DNA of 37,264 bases from Aphanomyces cochlioides (taxonomy: Eukaryota; Oomycota; Saprolegniomycetes; Saprolegniales; Verrucalvaceae): assembly GCA_019828595.1 (NCBI GenBank), contig JAHQRK010000077.1, positions 1-37,264 of the forward strand, read 5' to 3'. The notes beneath the pieces are model-generated. The model had not been told where the DNA came from and made no database searches. It saw only the letters and a list, made by a program, of their open reading frames with translations. Position numbers and translations under genes: made by a program. This document shows positions 9,808-23,803 of the stretch, piece after piece. The number at the start of each line of letters is the position of its first letter. Position 1 is the first letter of the stretch.

Positions 9808-12335
9808 CACATGCACATCTCGACCCCATCGAGATACCCACTCGCCACGTCTGGCATGTTTGAAAGGTGTCATGCTCGTGTGGTGGACGACCAAGCATCA
9901 ACTTGGTCCGAAATCAACACGCGAGAGTCCCAAGCATACCCCACAAAATGCATCTCGATGCCACTTTTTCTCCACTTTTGGTACCCACGTGCCACATGCA
10001 CATCTCGACCCCATCGAGATACCCACTCGCCACGTCTGGCATGTTTGAAAGGTGTCATGCTCGTGTGGTGGACGACCAAGCATCAACTTGGTCCGAAATC
10101 AACACGCGAGAGTCCCAAGCATACCCCACAAAATGCATCTCGATGCCACTTTTTCTCCACTTTTGGTACCCACGTGCCACATGCACATCTCGACCCCATC
10201 GAGATACCCACTCGCCACGTCTGGCATGTTTGAAAGGTGTCATGCTCGTGTGGTGGACGACCAAGCATCAACTTGGTCCGAAATCAACACGCGAGAGTCC
10301 CAAGCATACCCCACAAAATGCATCTCGATGCCACTTTTTCTCCACTTTTGGTACCCACGTGCCACATGCACATCTCGACCCCATCGAGATACCCACTCGC
10401 CACGTCTGGCATGTTTGAAAGGTGTCATGCTCGTGTGGTGGACGACCAAGCATCAACTTGGTCCGAAATCAACACGCGAGAGTCCCAAGCATACCCCACA
10501 AAATGCATCTCGATGCCACTTTTTCTCCACTTTTGGTACCCACGTGCCACATGCACATCTCGACCCCATCGAGATACCCACTCGCCACGTCTGGCATGTT
10601 TGAAAGGTGTCATGCTCGTGTGGTGGACGACCAAGCATCAACTTGGTCCGAAATCAACACGCGAGAGTCCCAAGCATACCCCACAAAATGCATCTCGATG
10701 CCACTTTTTCTCCACTTTTGGTACCCACGTGCCACATGCACATCTCGACCCCATCGAGATACCCACTCGCCACGTCTGGCATGTTTGAAAGGTGTCATGC
10801 TCGTGTGGTGGACGACCAAGCATCAACTTGGTCCGAAATCAACACGCGAGAGTCCCAAGCATACCCCACAAAATGCATCTCGATGCCACTTTTTCTCCAC
10901 TTTTGGTACCCACGTGCCACATGCACATCTCGACCCCATCGAGATACCCACTCGCCACGTCTGGCATGTTTGAAAGGTGTCATGCTCGTGTGGTGGACGA
11001 CCAAGCATCAACTTGGTCCGAAATCAACACGCGAGAGTCCCAAGCATACCCCACAAAATGCATCTCGATGCCACTTTTTCTCCACTTTTGGTACCCACGT
11101 GCCACATGCACATCTCGACCCCATCGAGATACCCACTCGCCACGTCTGGCATGTTTGAAAGGTGTCATGCTCGTGTGGTGGACGACCAAGCATCAACTTG
11201 GTCCGAAATCAACACGCGAGAGTCCCAAGCATACCCCACAAAATGCATCTCGATGCCACTTTTTCTCCACTTTTGGTACCCACGTGCCACATGCACATCT
11301 CGACCCCATCGAGATACCCACTCGCCACGTCTGGCATGTTTGAAAGGTGTCATGCTCGTGTGGTGGACGACCAAGCATCAACTTGGTCCGAAATCAACAC
11401 GCGAGAGTCCCAAGCATACCCCACAAAATGCATCTCGATGCCACTTTTTCTCCACTTTTGGTACCCACGTGCCACATGCACATCTCGACCCCATCGAGAT
11501 ACCCACTCGCCACGTCTGGCATGTTTGAAAGGTGTCATGCTCGTGTGGTGGACGACCAAGCATCAACTTGGTCCGAAATCAACACGCGAGAGTCCCAAGC
11601 ATACCCCACAAAATGCATCTCGATGCCACTTTTTCTCCACTTTTGGTACCCACGTGCCACATGCACATCTCGACCCCATCGAGATACCCACTCGCCACGT
11701 CTGGCATGTTTGAAAGGTGTCATGCTCGTGTGGTGGACGACCAAGCATCAACTTGGTCCGAAATCAACACGCGAGAGTCCCAAGCATACCCCACAAAATG
11801 CATCTCGATGCCACTTTTTCTCCACTTTTGGTACCCACGTGCCACATGCACATCTCGACCCCATCGAGATACCCACTCGCCACGTCTGGCATGTTTGAAA
11901 GGTGTCATGCTCGTGTGGTGGACGACCAAGCATCAACTTGGTCCGAAATCAACACGCGAGAGTCCCAAGCATACCCCACAAAATGCATCTCGATGCCACT
12001 TTTTCTCCACTTTTGGTACCCACGTGCCACATGCACATCTCGACCCCATCGAGATACCCACTCGCCACGTCTGGCATGTTTGAAAGGTGTCATGCTCGTG
12101 TGGTGGACGACCAAGCATCAACTTGGTCCGAAATCAACACGCGAGAGTCCCAAGCATACCCCACAAAATGCATCTCGATGCCACTTTTTCTCCACTTTTG
12201 GTACCCACGTGCCACATGCACATCTCGACCCCATCGAGATACCCACTCGCCACGTCTGGCATGTTTGAAAGGTGTCATGCTCGTGTGGTGGACGACCAAG
12301 CATCAACTTGGTCCGAAATCAACACGCGAGAGTCC

Positions 12336-12338
12336 CAG
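12336..12338 (+). repeat. 1-bp deletion variant (loss of one A)
   Basis: gtcccagcat replaces gtcccaagcat, identical to the change near 8084 and 23 units from it. The neighbouring variants at 6873 and 9806 are not repeated at the matching distances here, so any shared duplicated segment would have to be short. Confidence 0.9.
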
Positions 12339-15300
12339 CATACCCCACAAAATGCATCTCGATGCCACTTTTTCTCCACTTTTGGTACCCACGTGCCACA
12401 TGCACATCTCGACCCCATCGAGATACCCACTCGCCACGTCTGGCATGTTTGAAAGGTGTCATGCTCGTGTGGTGGACGACCAAGCATCAACTTGGTCCGA
12501 AATCAACACGCGAGAGTCCCAAGCATACCCCACAAAATGCATCTCGATGCCACTTTTTCTCCACTTTTGGTACCCACGTGCCACATGCACATCTCGACCC
12601 CATCGAGATACCCACTCGCCACGTCTGGCATGTTTGAAAGGTGTCATGCTCGTGTGGTGGACGACCAAGCATCAACTTGGTCCGAAATCAACACGCGAGA
12701 GTCCCAAGCATACCCCACAAAATGCATCTCGATGCCACTTTTTCTCCACTTTTGGTACCCACGTGCCACATGCACATCTCGACCCCATCGAGATACCCAC
12801 TCGCCACGTCTGGCATGTTTGAAAGGTGTCATGCTCGTGTGGTGGACGACCAAGCATCAACTTGGTCCGAAATCAACACGCGAGAGTCCCAAGCATACCC
12901 CACAAAATGCATCTCGATGCCACTTTTTCTCCACTTTTGGTACCCACGTGCCACATGCACATCTCGACCCCATCGAGATACCCACTCGCCACGTCTGGCA
13001 TGTTTGAAAGGTGTCATGCTCGTGTGGTGGACGACCAAGCATCAACTTGGTCCGAAATCAACACGCGAGAGTCCCAAGCATACCCCACAAAATGCATCTC
13101 GATGCCACTTTTTCTCCACTTTTGGTACCCACGTGCCACATGCACATCTCGACCCCATCGAGATACCCACTCGCCACGTCTGGCATGTTTGAAAGGTGTC
13201 ATGCTCGTGTGGTGGACGACCAAGCATCAACTTGGTCCGAAATCAACACGCGAGAGTCCCAAGCATACCCCACAAAATGCATCTCGATGCCACTTTTTCT
13301 CCACTTTTGGTACCCACGTGCCACATGCACATCTCGACCCCATCGAGATACCCACTCGCCACGTCTGGCATGTTTGAAAGGTGTCATGCTCGTGTGGTGG
13401 ACGACCAAGCATCAACTTGGTCCGAAATCAACACGCGAGAGTCCCAAGCATACCCCACAAAATGCATCTCGATGCCACTTTTTCTCCACTTTTGGTACCC
13501 ACGTGCCACATGCACATCTCGACCCCATCGAGATACCCACTCGCCACGTCTGGCATGTTTGAAAGGTGTCATGCTCGTGTGGTGGACGACCAAGCATCAA
13601 CTTGGTCCGAAATCAACACGCGAGAGTCCCAAGCATACCCCACAAAATGCATCTCGATGCCACTTTTTCTCCACTTTTGGTACCCACGTGCCACATGCAC
13701 ATCTCGACCCCATCGAGATACCCACTCGCCACGTCTGGCATGTTTGAAAGGTGTCATGCTCGTGTGGTGGACGACCAAGCATCAACTTGGTCCGAAATCA
13801 ACACGCGAGAGTCCCAAGCATACCCCACAAAATGCATCTCGATGCCACTTTTTCTCCACTTTTGGTACCCACGTGCCACATGCACATCTCGACCCCATCG
13901 AGATACCCACTCGCCACGTCTGGCATGTTTGAAAGGTGTCATGCTCGTGTGGTGGACGACCAAGCATCAACTTGGTCCGAAATCAACACGCGAGAGTCCC
14001 AAGCATACCCCACAAAATGCATCTCGATGCCACTTTTTCTCCACTTTTGGTACCCACGTGCCACATGCACATCTCGACCCCATCGAGATACCCACTCGCC
14101 ACGTCTGGCATGTTTGAAAGGTGTCATGCTCGTGTGGTGGACGACCAAGCATCAACTTGGTCCGAAATCAACACGCGAGAGTCCCAAGCATACCCCACAA
14201 AATGCATCTCGATGCCACTTTTTCTCCACTTTTGGTACCCACGTGCCACATGCACATCTCGACCCCATCGAGATACCCACTCGCCACGTCTGGCATGTTT
14301 GAAAGGTGTCATGCTCGTGTGGTGGACGACCAAGCATCAACTTGGTCCGAAATCAACACGCGAGAGTCCCAAGCATACCCCACAAAATGCATCTCGATGC
14401 CACTTTTTCTCCACTTTTGGTACCCACGTGCCACATGCACATCTCGACCCCATCGAGATACCCACTCGCCACGTCTGGCATGTTTGAAAGGTGTCATGCT
14501 CGTGTGGTGGACGACCAAGCATCAACTTGGTCCGAAATCAACACGCGAGAGTCCCAAGCATACCCCACAAAATGCATCTCGATGCCACTTTTTCTCCACT
14601 TTTGGTACCCACGTGCCACATGCACATCTCGACCCCATCGAGATACCCACTCGCCACGTCTGGCATGTTTGAAAGGTGTCATGCTCGTGTGGTGGACGAC
14701 CAAGCATCAACTTGGTCCGAAATCAACACGCGAGAGTCCCAAGCATACCCCACAAAATGCATCTCGATGCCACTTTTTCTCCACTTTTGGTACCCACGTG
14801 CCACATGCACATCTCGACCCCATCGAGATACCCACTCGCCACGTCTGGCATGTTTGAAAGGTGTCATGCTCGTGTGGTGGACGACCAAGCATCAACTTGG
14901 TCCGAAATCAACACGCGAGAGTCCCAAGCATACCCCACAAAATGCATCTCGATGCCACTTTTTCTCCACTTTTGGTACCCACGTGCCACATGCACATCTC
15001 GACCCCATCGAGATACCCACTCGCCACGTCTGGCATGTTTGAAAGGTGTCATGCTCGTGTGGTGGACGACCAAGCATCAACTTGGTCCGAAATCAACACG
15101 CGAGAGTCCCAAGCATACCCCACAAAATGCATCTCGATGCCACTTTTTCTCCACTTTTGGTACCCACGTGCCACATGCACATCTCGACCCCATCGAGATA
15201 CCCACTCGCCACGTCTGGCATGTTTGAAAGGTGTCATGCTCGTGTGGTGGACGACCAAGCATCAACTTGGTCCGAAATCAACACGCGAGAGTCCCAAGCA

Positions 15301-18300
15301 TACCCCACAAAATGCATCTCGATGCCACTTTTTCTCCACTTTTGGTACCCACGTGCCACATGCACATCTCGACCCCATCGAGATACCCACTCGCCACGTC
15401 TGGCATGTTTGAAAGGTGTCATGCTCGTGTGGTGGACGACCAAGCATCAACTTGGTCCGAAATCAACACGCGAGAGTCCCAAGCATACCCCACAAAATGC
15501 ATCTCGATGCCACTTTTTCTCCACTTTTGGTACCCACGTGCCACATGCACATCTCGACCCCATCGAGATACCCACTCGCCACGTCTGGCATGTTTGAAAG
15601 GTGTCATGCTCGTGTGGTGGACGACCAAGCATCAACTTGGTCCGAAATCAACACGCGAGAGTCCCAAGCATACCCCACAAAATGCATCTCGATGCCACTT
15701 TTTCTCCACTTTTGGTACCCACGTGCCACATGCACATCTCGACCCCATCGAGATACCCACTCGCCACGTCTGGCATGTTTGAAAGGTGTCATGCTCGTGT
15801 GGTGGACGACCAAGCATCAACTTGGTCCGAAATCAACACGCGAGAGTCCCAAGCATACCCCACAAAATGCATCTCGATGCCACTTTTTCTCCACTTTTGG
15901 TACCCACGTGCCACATGCACATCTCGACCCCATCGAGATACCCACTCGCCACGTCTGGCATGTTTGAAAGGTGTCATGCTCGTGTGGTGGACGACCAAGC
16001 ATCAACTTGGTCCGAAATCAACACGCGAGAGTCCCAAGCATACCCCACAAAATGCATCTCGATGCCACTTTTTCTCCACTTTTGGTACCCACGTGCCACA
16101 TGCACATCTCGACCCCATCGAGATACCCACTCGCCACGTCTGGCATGTTTGAAAGGTGTCATGCTCGTGTGGTGGACGACCAAGCATCAACTTGGTCCGA
16201 AATCAACACGCGAGAGTCCCAAGCATACCCCACAAAATGCATCTCGATGCCACTTTTTCTCCACTTTTGGTACCCACGTGCCACATGCACATCTCGACCC
16301 CATCGAGATACCCACTCGCCACGTCTGGCATGTTTGAAAGGTGTCATGCTCGTGTGGTGGACGACCAAGCATCAACTTGGTCCGAAATCAACACGCGAGA
16401 GTCCCAAGCATACCCCACAAAATGCATCTCGATGCCACTTTTTCTCCACTTTTGGTACCCACGTGCCACATGCACATCTCGACCCCATCGAGATACCCAC
16501 TCGCCACGTCTGGCATGTTTGAAAGGTGTCATGCTCGTGTGGTGGACGACCAAGCATCAACTTGGTCCGAAATCAACACGCGAGAGTCCCAAGCATACCC
16601 CACAAAATGCATCTCGATGCCACTTTTTCTCCACTTTTGGTACCCACGTGCCACATGCACATCTCGACCCCATCGAGATACCCACTCGCCACGTCTGGCA
16701 TGTTTGAAAGGTGTCATGCTCGTGTGGTGGACGACCAAGCATCAACTTGGTCCGAAATCAACACGCGAGAGTCCCAAGCATACCCCACAAAATGCATCTC
16801 GATGCCACTTTTTCTCCACTTTTGGTACCCACGTGCCACATGCACATCTCGACCCCATCGAGATACCCACTCGCCACGTCTGGCATGTTTGAAAGGTGTC
16901 ATGCTCGTGTGGTGGACGACCAAGCATCAACTTGGTCCGAAATCAACACGCGAGAGTCCCAAGCATACCCCACAAAATGCATCTCGATGCCACTTTTTCT
17001 CCACTTTTGGTACCCACGTGCCACATGCACATCTCGACCCCATCGAGATACCCACTCGCCACGTCTGGCATGTTTGAAAGGTGTCATGCTCGTGTGGTGG
17101 ACGACCAAGCATCAACTTGGTCCGAAATCAACACGCGAGAGTCCCAAGCATACCCCACAAAATGCATCTCGATGCCACTTTTTCTCCACTTTTGGTACCC
17201 ACGTGCCACATGCACATCTCGACCCCATCGAGATACCCACTCGCCACGTCTGGCATGTTTGAAAGGTGTCATGCTCGTGTGGTGGACGACCAAGCATCAA
17301 CTTGGTCCGAAATCAACACGCGAGAGTCCCAAGCATACCCCACAAAATGCATCTCGATGCCACTTTTTCTCCACTTTTGGTACCCACGTGCCACATGCAC
17401 ATCTCGACCCCATCGAGATACCCACTCGCCACGTCTGGCATGTTTGAAAGGTGTCATGCTCGTGTGGTGGACGACCAAGCATCAACTTGGTCCGAAATCA
17501 ACACGCGAGAGTCCCAAGCATACCCCACAAAATGCATCTCGATGCCACTTTTTCTCCACTTTTGGTACCCACGTGCCACATGCACATCTCGACCCCATCG
17601 AGATACCCACTCGCCACGTCTGGCATGTTTGAAAGGTGTCATGCTCGTGTGGTGGACGACCAAGCATCAACTTGGTCCGAAATCAACACGCGAGAGTCCC
17701 AAGCATACCCCACAAAATGCATCTCGATGCCACTTTTTCTCCACTTTTGGTACCCACGTGCCACATGCACATCTCGACCCCATCGAGATACCCACTCGCC
17801 ACGTCTGGCATGTTTGAAAGGTGTCATGCTCGTGTGGTGGACGACCAAGCATCAACTTGGTCCGAAATCAACACGCGAGAGTCCCAAGCATACCCCACAA
17901 AATGCATCTCGATGCCACTTTTTCTCCACTTTTGGTACCCACGTGCCACATGCACATCTCGACCCCATCGAGATACCCACTCGCCACGTCTGGCATGTTT
18001 GAAAGGTGTCATGCTCGTGTGGTGGACGACCAAGCATCAACTTGGTCCGAAATCAACACGCGAGAGTCCCAAGCATACCCCACAAAATGCATCTCGATGC
18101 CACTTTTTCTCCACTTTTGGTACCCACGTGCCACATGCACATCTCGACCCCATCGAGATACCCACTCGCCACGTCTGGCATGTTTGAAAGGTGTCATGCT
18201 CGTGTGGTGGACGACCAAGCATCAACTTGGTCCGAAATCAACACGCGAGAGTCCCAAGCATACCCCACAAAATGCATCTCGATGCCACTTTTTCTCCACT

Positions 18301-18304
18301 TTTG

Positions 18305-18306
18305 GA
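18305..18306 (+). repeat. 1-bp deletion variant that breaks GGTACC
   Basis: ttttggacccacg replaces ttttggtacccacg. The lost T removes the GGTACC site in this unit. Confidence 0.9.
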
Positions 18307-21300
18307 CCCACGTGCCACATGCACATCTCGACCCCATCGAGATACCCACTCGCCACGTCTGGCATGTTTGAAAGGTGTCATGCTCGTGTGGTGGACGACC
18401 AAGCATCAACTTGGTCCGAAATCAACACGCGAGAGTCCCAAGCATACCCCACAAAATGCATCTCGATGCCACTTTTTCTCCACTTTTGGTACCCACGTGC
18501 CACATGCACATCTCGACCCCATCGAGATACCCACTCGCCACGTCTGGCATGTTTGAAAGGTGTCATGCTCGTGTGGTGGACGACCAAGCATCAACTTGGT
18601 CCGAAATCAACACGCGAGAGTCCCAAGCATACCCCACAAAATGCATCTCGATGCCACTTTTTCTCCACTTTTGGTACCCACGTGCCACATGCACATCTCG
18701 ACCCCATCGAGATACCCACTCGCCACGTCTGGCATGTTTGAAAGGTGTCATGCTCGTGTGGTGGACGACCAAGCATCAACTTGGTCCGAAATCAACACGC
18801 GAGAGTCCCAAGCATACCCCACAAAATGCATCTCGATGCCACTTTTTCTCCACTTTTGGTACCCACGTGCCACATGCACATCTCGACCCCATCGAGATAC
18901 CCACTCGCCACGTCTGGCATGTTTGAAAGGTGTCATGCTCGTGTGGTGGACGACCAAGCATCAACTTGGTCCGAAATCAACACGCGAGAGTCCCAAGCAT
19001 ACCCCACAAAATGCATCTCGATGCCACTTTTTCTCCACTTTTGGTACCCACGTGCCACATGCACATCTCGACCCCATCGAGATACCCACTCGCCACGTCT
19101 GGCATGTTTGAAAGGTGTCATGCTCGTGTGGTGGACGACCAAGCATCAACTTGGTCCGAAATCAACACGCGAGAGTCCCAAGCATACCCCACAAAATGCA
19201 TCTCGATGCCACTTTTTCTCCACTTTTGGTACCCACGTGCCACATGCACATCTCGACCCCATCGAGATACCCACTCGCCACGTCTGGCATGTTTGAAAGG
19301 TGTCATGCTCGTGTGGTGGACGACCAAGCATCAACTTGGTCCGAAATCAACACGCGAGAGTCCCAAGCATACCCCACAAAATGCATCTCGATGCCACTTT
19401 TTCTCCACTTTTGGTACCCACGTGCCACATGCACATCTCGACCCCATCGAGATACCCACTCGCCACGTCTGGCATGTTTGAAAGGTGTCATGCTCGTGTG
19501 GTGGACGACCAAGCATCAACTTGGTCCGAAATCAACACGCGAGAGTCCCAAGCATACCCCACAAAATGCATCTCGATGCCACTTTTTCTCCACTTTTGGT
19601 ACCCACGTGCCACATGCACATCTCGACCCCATCGAGATACCCACTCGCCACGTCTGGCATGTTTGAAAGGTGTCATGCTCGTGTGGTGGACGACCAAGCA
19701 TCAACTTGGTCCGAAATCAACACGCGAGAGTCCCAAGCATACCCCACAAAATGCATCTCGATGCCACTTTTTCTCCACTTTTGGTACCCACGTGCCACAT
19801 GCACATCTCGACCCCATCGAGATACCCACTCGCCACGTCTGGCATGTTTGAAAGGTGTCATGCTCGTGTGGTGGACGACCAAGCATCAACTTGGTCCGAA
19901 ATCAACACGCGAGAGTCCCAAGCATACCCCACAAAATGCATCTCGATGCCACTTTTTCTCCACTTTTGGTACCCACGTGCCACATGCACATCTCGACCCC
20001 ATCGAGATACCCACTCGCCACGTCTGGCATGTTTGAAAGGTGTCATGCTCGTGTGGTGGACGACCAAGCATCAACTTGGTCCGAAATCAACACGCGAGAG
20101 TCCCAAGCATACCCCACAAAATGCATCTCGATGCCACTTTTTCTCCACTTTTGGTACCCACGTGCCACATGCACATCTCGACCCCATCGAGATACCCACT
20201 CGCCACGTCTGGCATGTTTGAAAGGTGTCATGCTCGTGTGGTGGACGACCAAGCATCAACTTGGTCCGAAATCAACACGCGAGAGTCCCAAGCATACCCC
20301 ACAAAATGCATCTCGATGCCACTTTTTCTCCACTTTTGGTACCCACGTGCCACATGCACATCTCGACCCCATCGAGATACCCACTCGCCACGTCTGGCAT
20401 GTTTGAAAGGTGTCATGCTCGTGTGGTGGACGACCAAGCATCAACTTGGTCCGAAATCAACACGCGAGAGTCCCAAGCATACCCCACAAAATGCATCTCG
20501 ATGCCACTTTTTCTCCACTTTTGGTACCCACGTGCCACATGCACATCTCGACCCCATCGAGATACCCACTCGCCACGTCTGGCATGTTTGAAAGGTGTCA
20601 TGCTCGTGTGGTGGACGACCAAGCATCAACTTGGTCCGAAATCAACACGCGAGAGTCCCAAGCATACCCCACAAAATGCATCTCGATGCCACTTTTTCTC
20701 CACTTTTGGTACCCACGTGCCACATGCACATCTCGACCCCATCGAGATACCCACTCGCCACGTCTGGCATGTTTGAAAGGTGTCATGCTCGTGTGGTGGA
20801 CGACCAAGCATCAACTTGGTCCGAAATCAACACGCGAGAGTCCCAAGCATACCCCACAAAATGCATCTCGATGCCACTTTTTCTCCACTTTTGGTACCCA
20901 CGTGCCACATGCACATCTCGACCCCATCGAGATACCCACTCGCCACGTCTGGCATGTTTGAAAGGTGTCATGCTCGTGTGGTGGACGACCAAGCATCAAC
21001 TTGGTCCGAAATCAACACGCGAGAGTCCCAAGCATACCCCACAAAATGCATCTCGATGCCACTTTTTCTCCACTTTTGGTACCCACGTGCCACATGCACA
21101 TCTCGACCCCATCGAGATACCCACTCGCCACGTCTGGCATGTTTGAAAGGTGTCATGCTCGTGTGGTGGACGACCAAGCATCAACTTGGTCCGAAATCAA
21201 CACGCGAGAGTCCCAAGCATACCCCACAAAATGCATCTCGATGCCACTTTTTCTCCACTTTTGGTACCCACGTGCCACATGCACATCTCGACCCCATCGA

Positions 21301-23801
21301 GATACCCACTCGCCACGTCTGGCATGTTTGAAAGGTGTCATGCTCGTGTGGTGGACGACCAAGCATCAACTTGGTCCGAAATCAACACGCGAGAGTCCCA
21401 AGCATACCCCACAAAATGCATCTCGATGCCACTTTTTCTCCACTTTTGGTACCCACGTGCCACATGCACATCTCGACCCCATCGAGATACCCACTCGCCA
21501 CGTCTGGCATGTTTGAAAGGTGTCATGCTCGTGTGGTGGACGACCAAGCATCAACTTGGTCCGAAATCAACACGCGAGAGTCCCAAGCATACCCCACAAA
21601 ATGCATCTCGATGCCACTTTTTCTCCACTTTTGGTACCCACGTGCCACATGCACATCTCGACCCCATCGAGATACCCACTCGCCACGTCTGGCATGTTTG
21701 AAAGGTGTCATGCTCGTGTGGTGGACGACCAAGCATCAACTTGGTCCGAAATCAACACGCGAGAGTCCCAAGCATACCCCACAAAATGCATCTCGATGCC
21801 ACTTTTTCTCCACTTTTGGTACCCACGTGCCACATGCACATCTCGACCCCATCGAGATACCCACTCGCCACGTCTGGCATGTTTGAAAGGTGTCATGCTC
21901 GTGTGGTGGACGACCAAGCATCAACTTGGTCCGAAATCAACACGCGAGAGTCCCAAGCATACCCCACAAAATGCATCTCGATGCCACTTTTTCTCCACTT
22001 TTGGTACCCACGTGCCACATGCACATCTCGACCCCATCGAGATACCCACTCGCCACGTCTGGCATGTTTGAAAGGTGTCATGCTCGTGTGGTGGACGACC
22101 AAGCATCAACTTGGTCCGAAATCAACACGCGAGAGTCCCAAGCATACCCCACAAAATGCATCTCGATGCCACTTTTTCTCCACTTTTGGTACCCACGTGC
22201 CACATGCACATCTCGACCCCATCGAGATACCCACTCGCCACGTCTGGCATGTTTGAAAGGTGTCATGCTCGTGTGGTGGACGACCAAGCATCAACTTGGT
22301 CCGAAATCAACACGCGAGAGTCCCAAGCATACCCCACAAAATGCATCTCGATGCCACTTTTTCTCCACTTTTGGTACCCACGTGCCACATGCACATCTCG
22401 ACCCCATCGAGATACCCACTCGCCACGTCTGGCATGTTTGAAAGGTGTCATGCTCGTGTGGTGGACGACCAAGCATCAACTTGGTCCGAAATCAACACGC
22501 GAGAGTCCCAAGCATACCCCACAAAATGCATCTCGATGCCACTTTTTCTCCACTTTTGGTACCCACGTGCCACATGCACATCTCGACCCCATCGAGATAC
22601 CCACTCGCCACGTCTGGCATGTTTGAAAGGTGTCATGCTCGTGTGGTGGACGACCAAGCATCAACTTGGTCCGAAATCAACACGCGAGAGTCCCAAGCAT
22701 ACCCCACAAAATGCATCTCGATGCCACTTTTTCTCCACTTTTGGTACCCACGTGCCACATGCACATCTCGACCCCATCGAGATACCCACTCGCCACGTCT
22801 GGCATGTTTGAAAGGTGTCATGCTCGTGTGGTGGACGACCAAGCATCAACTTGGTCCGAAATCAACACGCGAGAGTCCCAAGCATACCCCACAAAATGCA
22901 TCTCGATGCCACTTTTTCTCCACTTTTGGTACCCACGTGCCACATGCACATCTCGACCCCATCGAGATACCCACTCGCCACGTCTGGCATGTTTGAAAGG
23001 TGTCATGCTCGTGTGGTGGACGACCAAGCATCAACTTGGTCCGAAATCAACACGCGAGAGTCCCAAGCATACCCCACAAAATGCATCTCGATGCCACTTT
23101 TTCTCCACTTTTGGTACCCACGTGCCACATGCACATCTCGACCCCATCGAGATACCCACTCGCCACGTCTGGCATGTTTGAAAGGTGTCATGCTCGTGTG
23201 GTGGACGACCAAGCATCAACTTGGTCCGAAATCAACACGCGAGAGTCCCAAGCATACCCCACAAAATGCATCTCGATGCCACTTTTTCTCCACTTTTGGT
23301 ACCCACGTGCCACATGCACATCTCGACCCCATCGAGATACCCACTCGCCACGTCTGGCATGTTTGAAAGGTGTCATGCTCGTGTGGTGGACGACCAAGCA
23401 TCAACTTGGTCCGAAATCAACACGCGAGAGTCCCAAGCATACCCCACAAAATGCATCTCGATGCCACTTTTTCTCCACTTTTGGTACCCACGTGCCACAT
23501 GCACATCTCGACCCCATCGAGATACCCACTCGCCACGTCTGGCATGTTTGAAAGGTGTCATGCTCGTGTGGTGGACGACCAAGCATCAACTTGGTCCGAA
23601 ATCAACACGCGAGAGTCCCAAGCATACCCCACAAAATGCATCTCGATGCCACTTTTTCTCCACTTTTGGTACCCACGTGCCACATGCACATCTCGACCCC
23701 ATCGAGATACCCACTCGCCACGTCTGGCATGTTTGAAAGGTGTCATGCTCGTGTGGTGGACGACCAAGCATCAACTTGGTCCGAAATCAACACGCGAGAG
23801 T

Positions 23802-23803
23802 CC
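23802..23803 (+). repeat. 1-bp deletion variant (CCC to CC)
   Basis: gagagtccaagc replaces gagagtcccaagc. The same change recurs at 34346-34347, 57 units away, and again near 35160 in the right flank. Confidence 0.9.
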
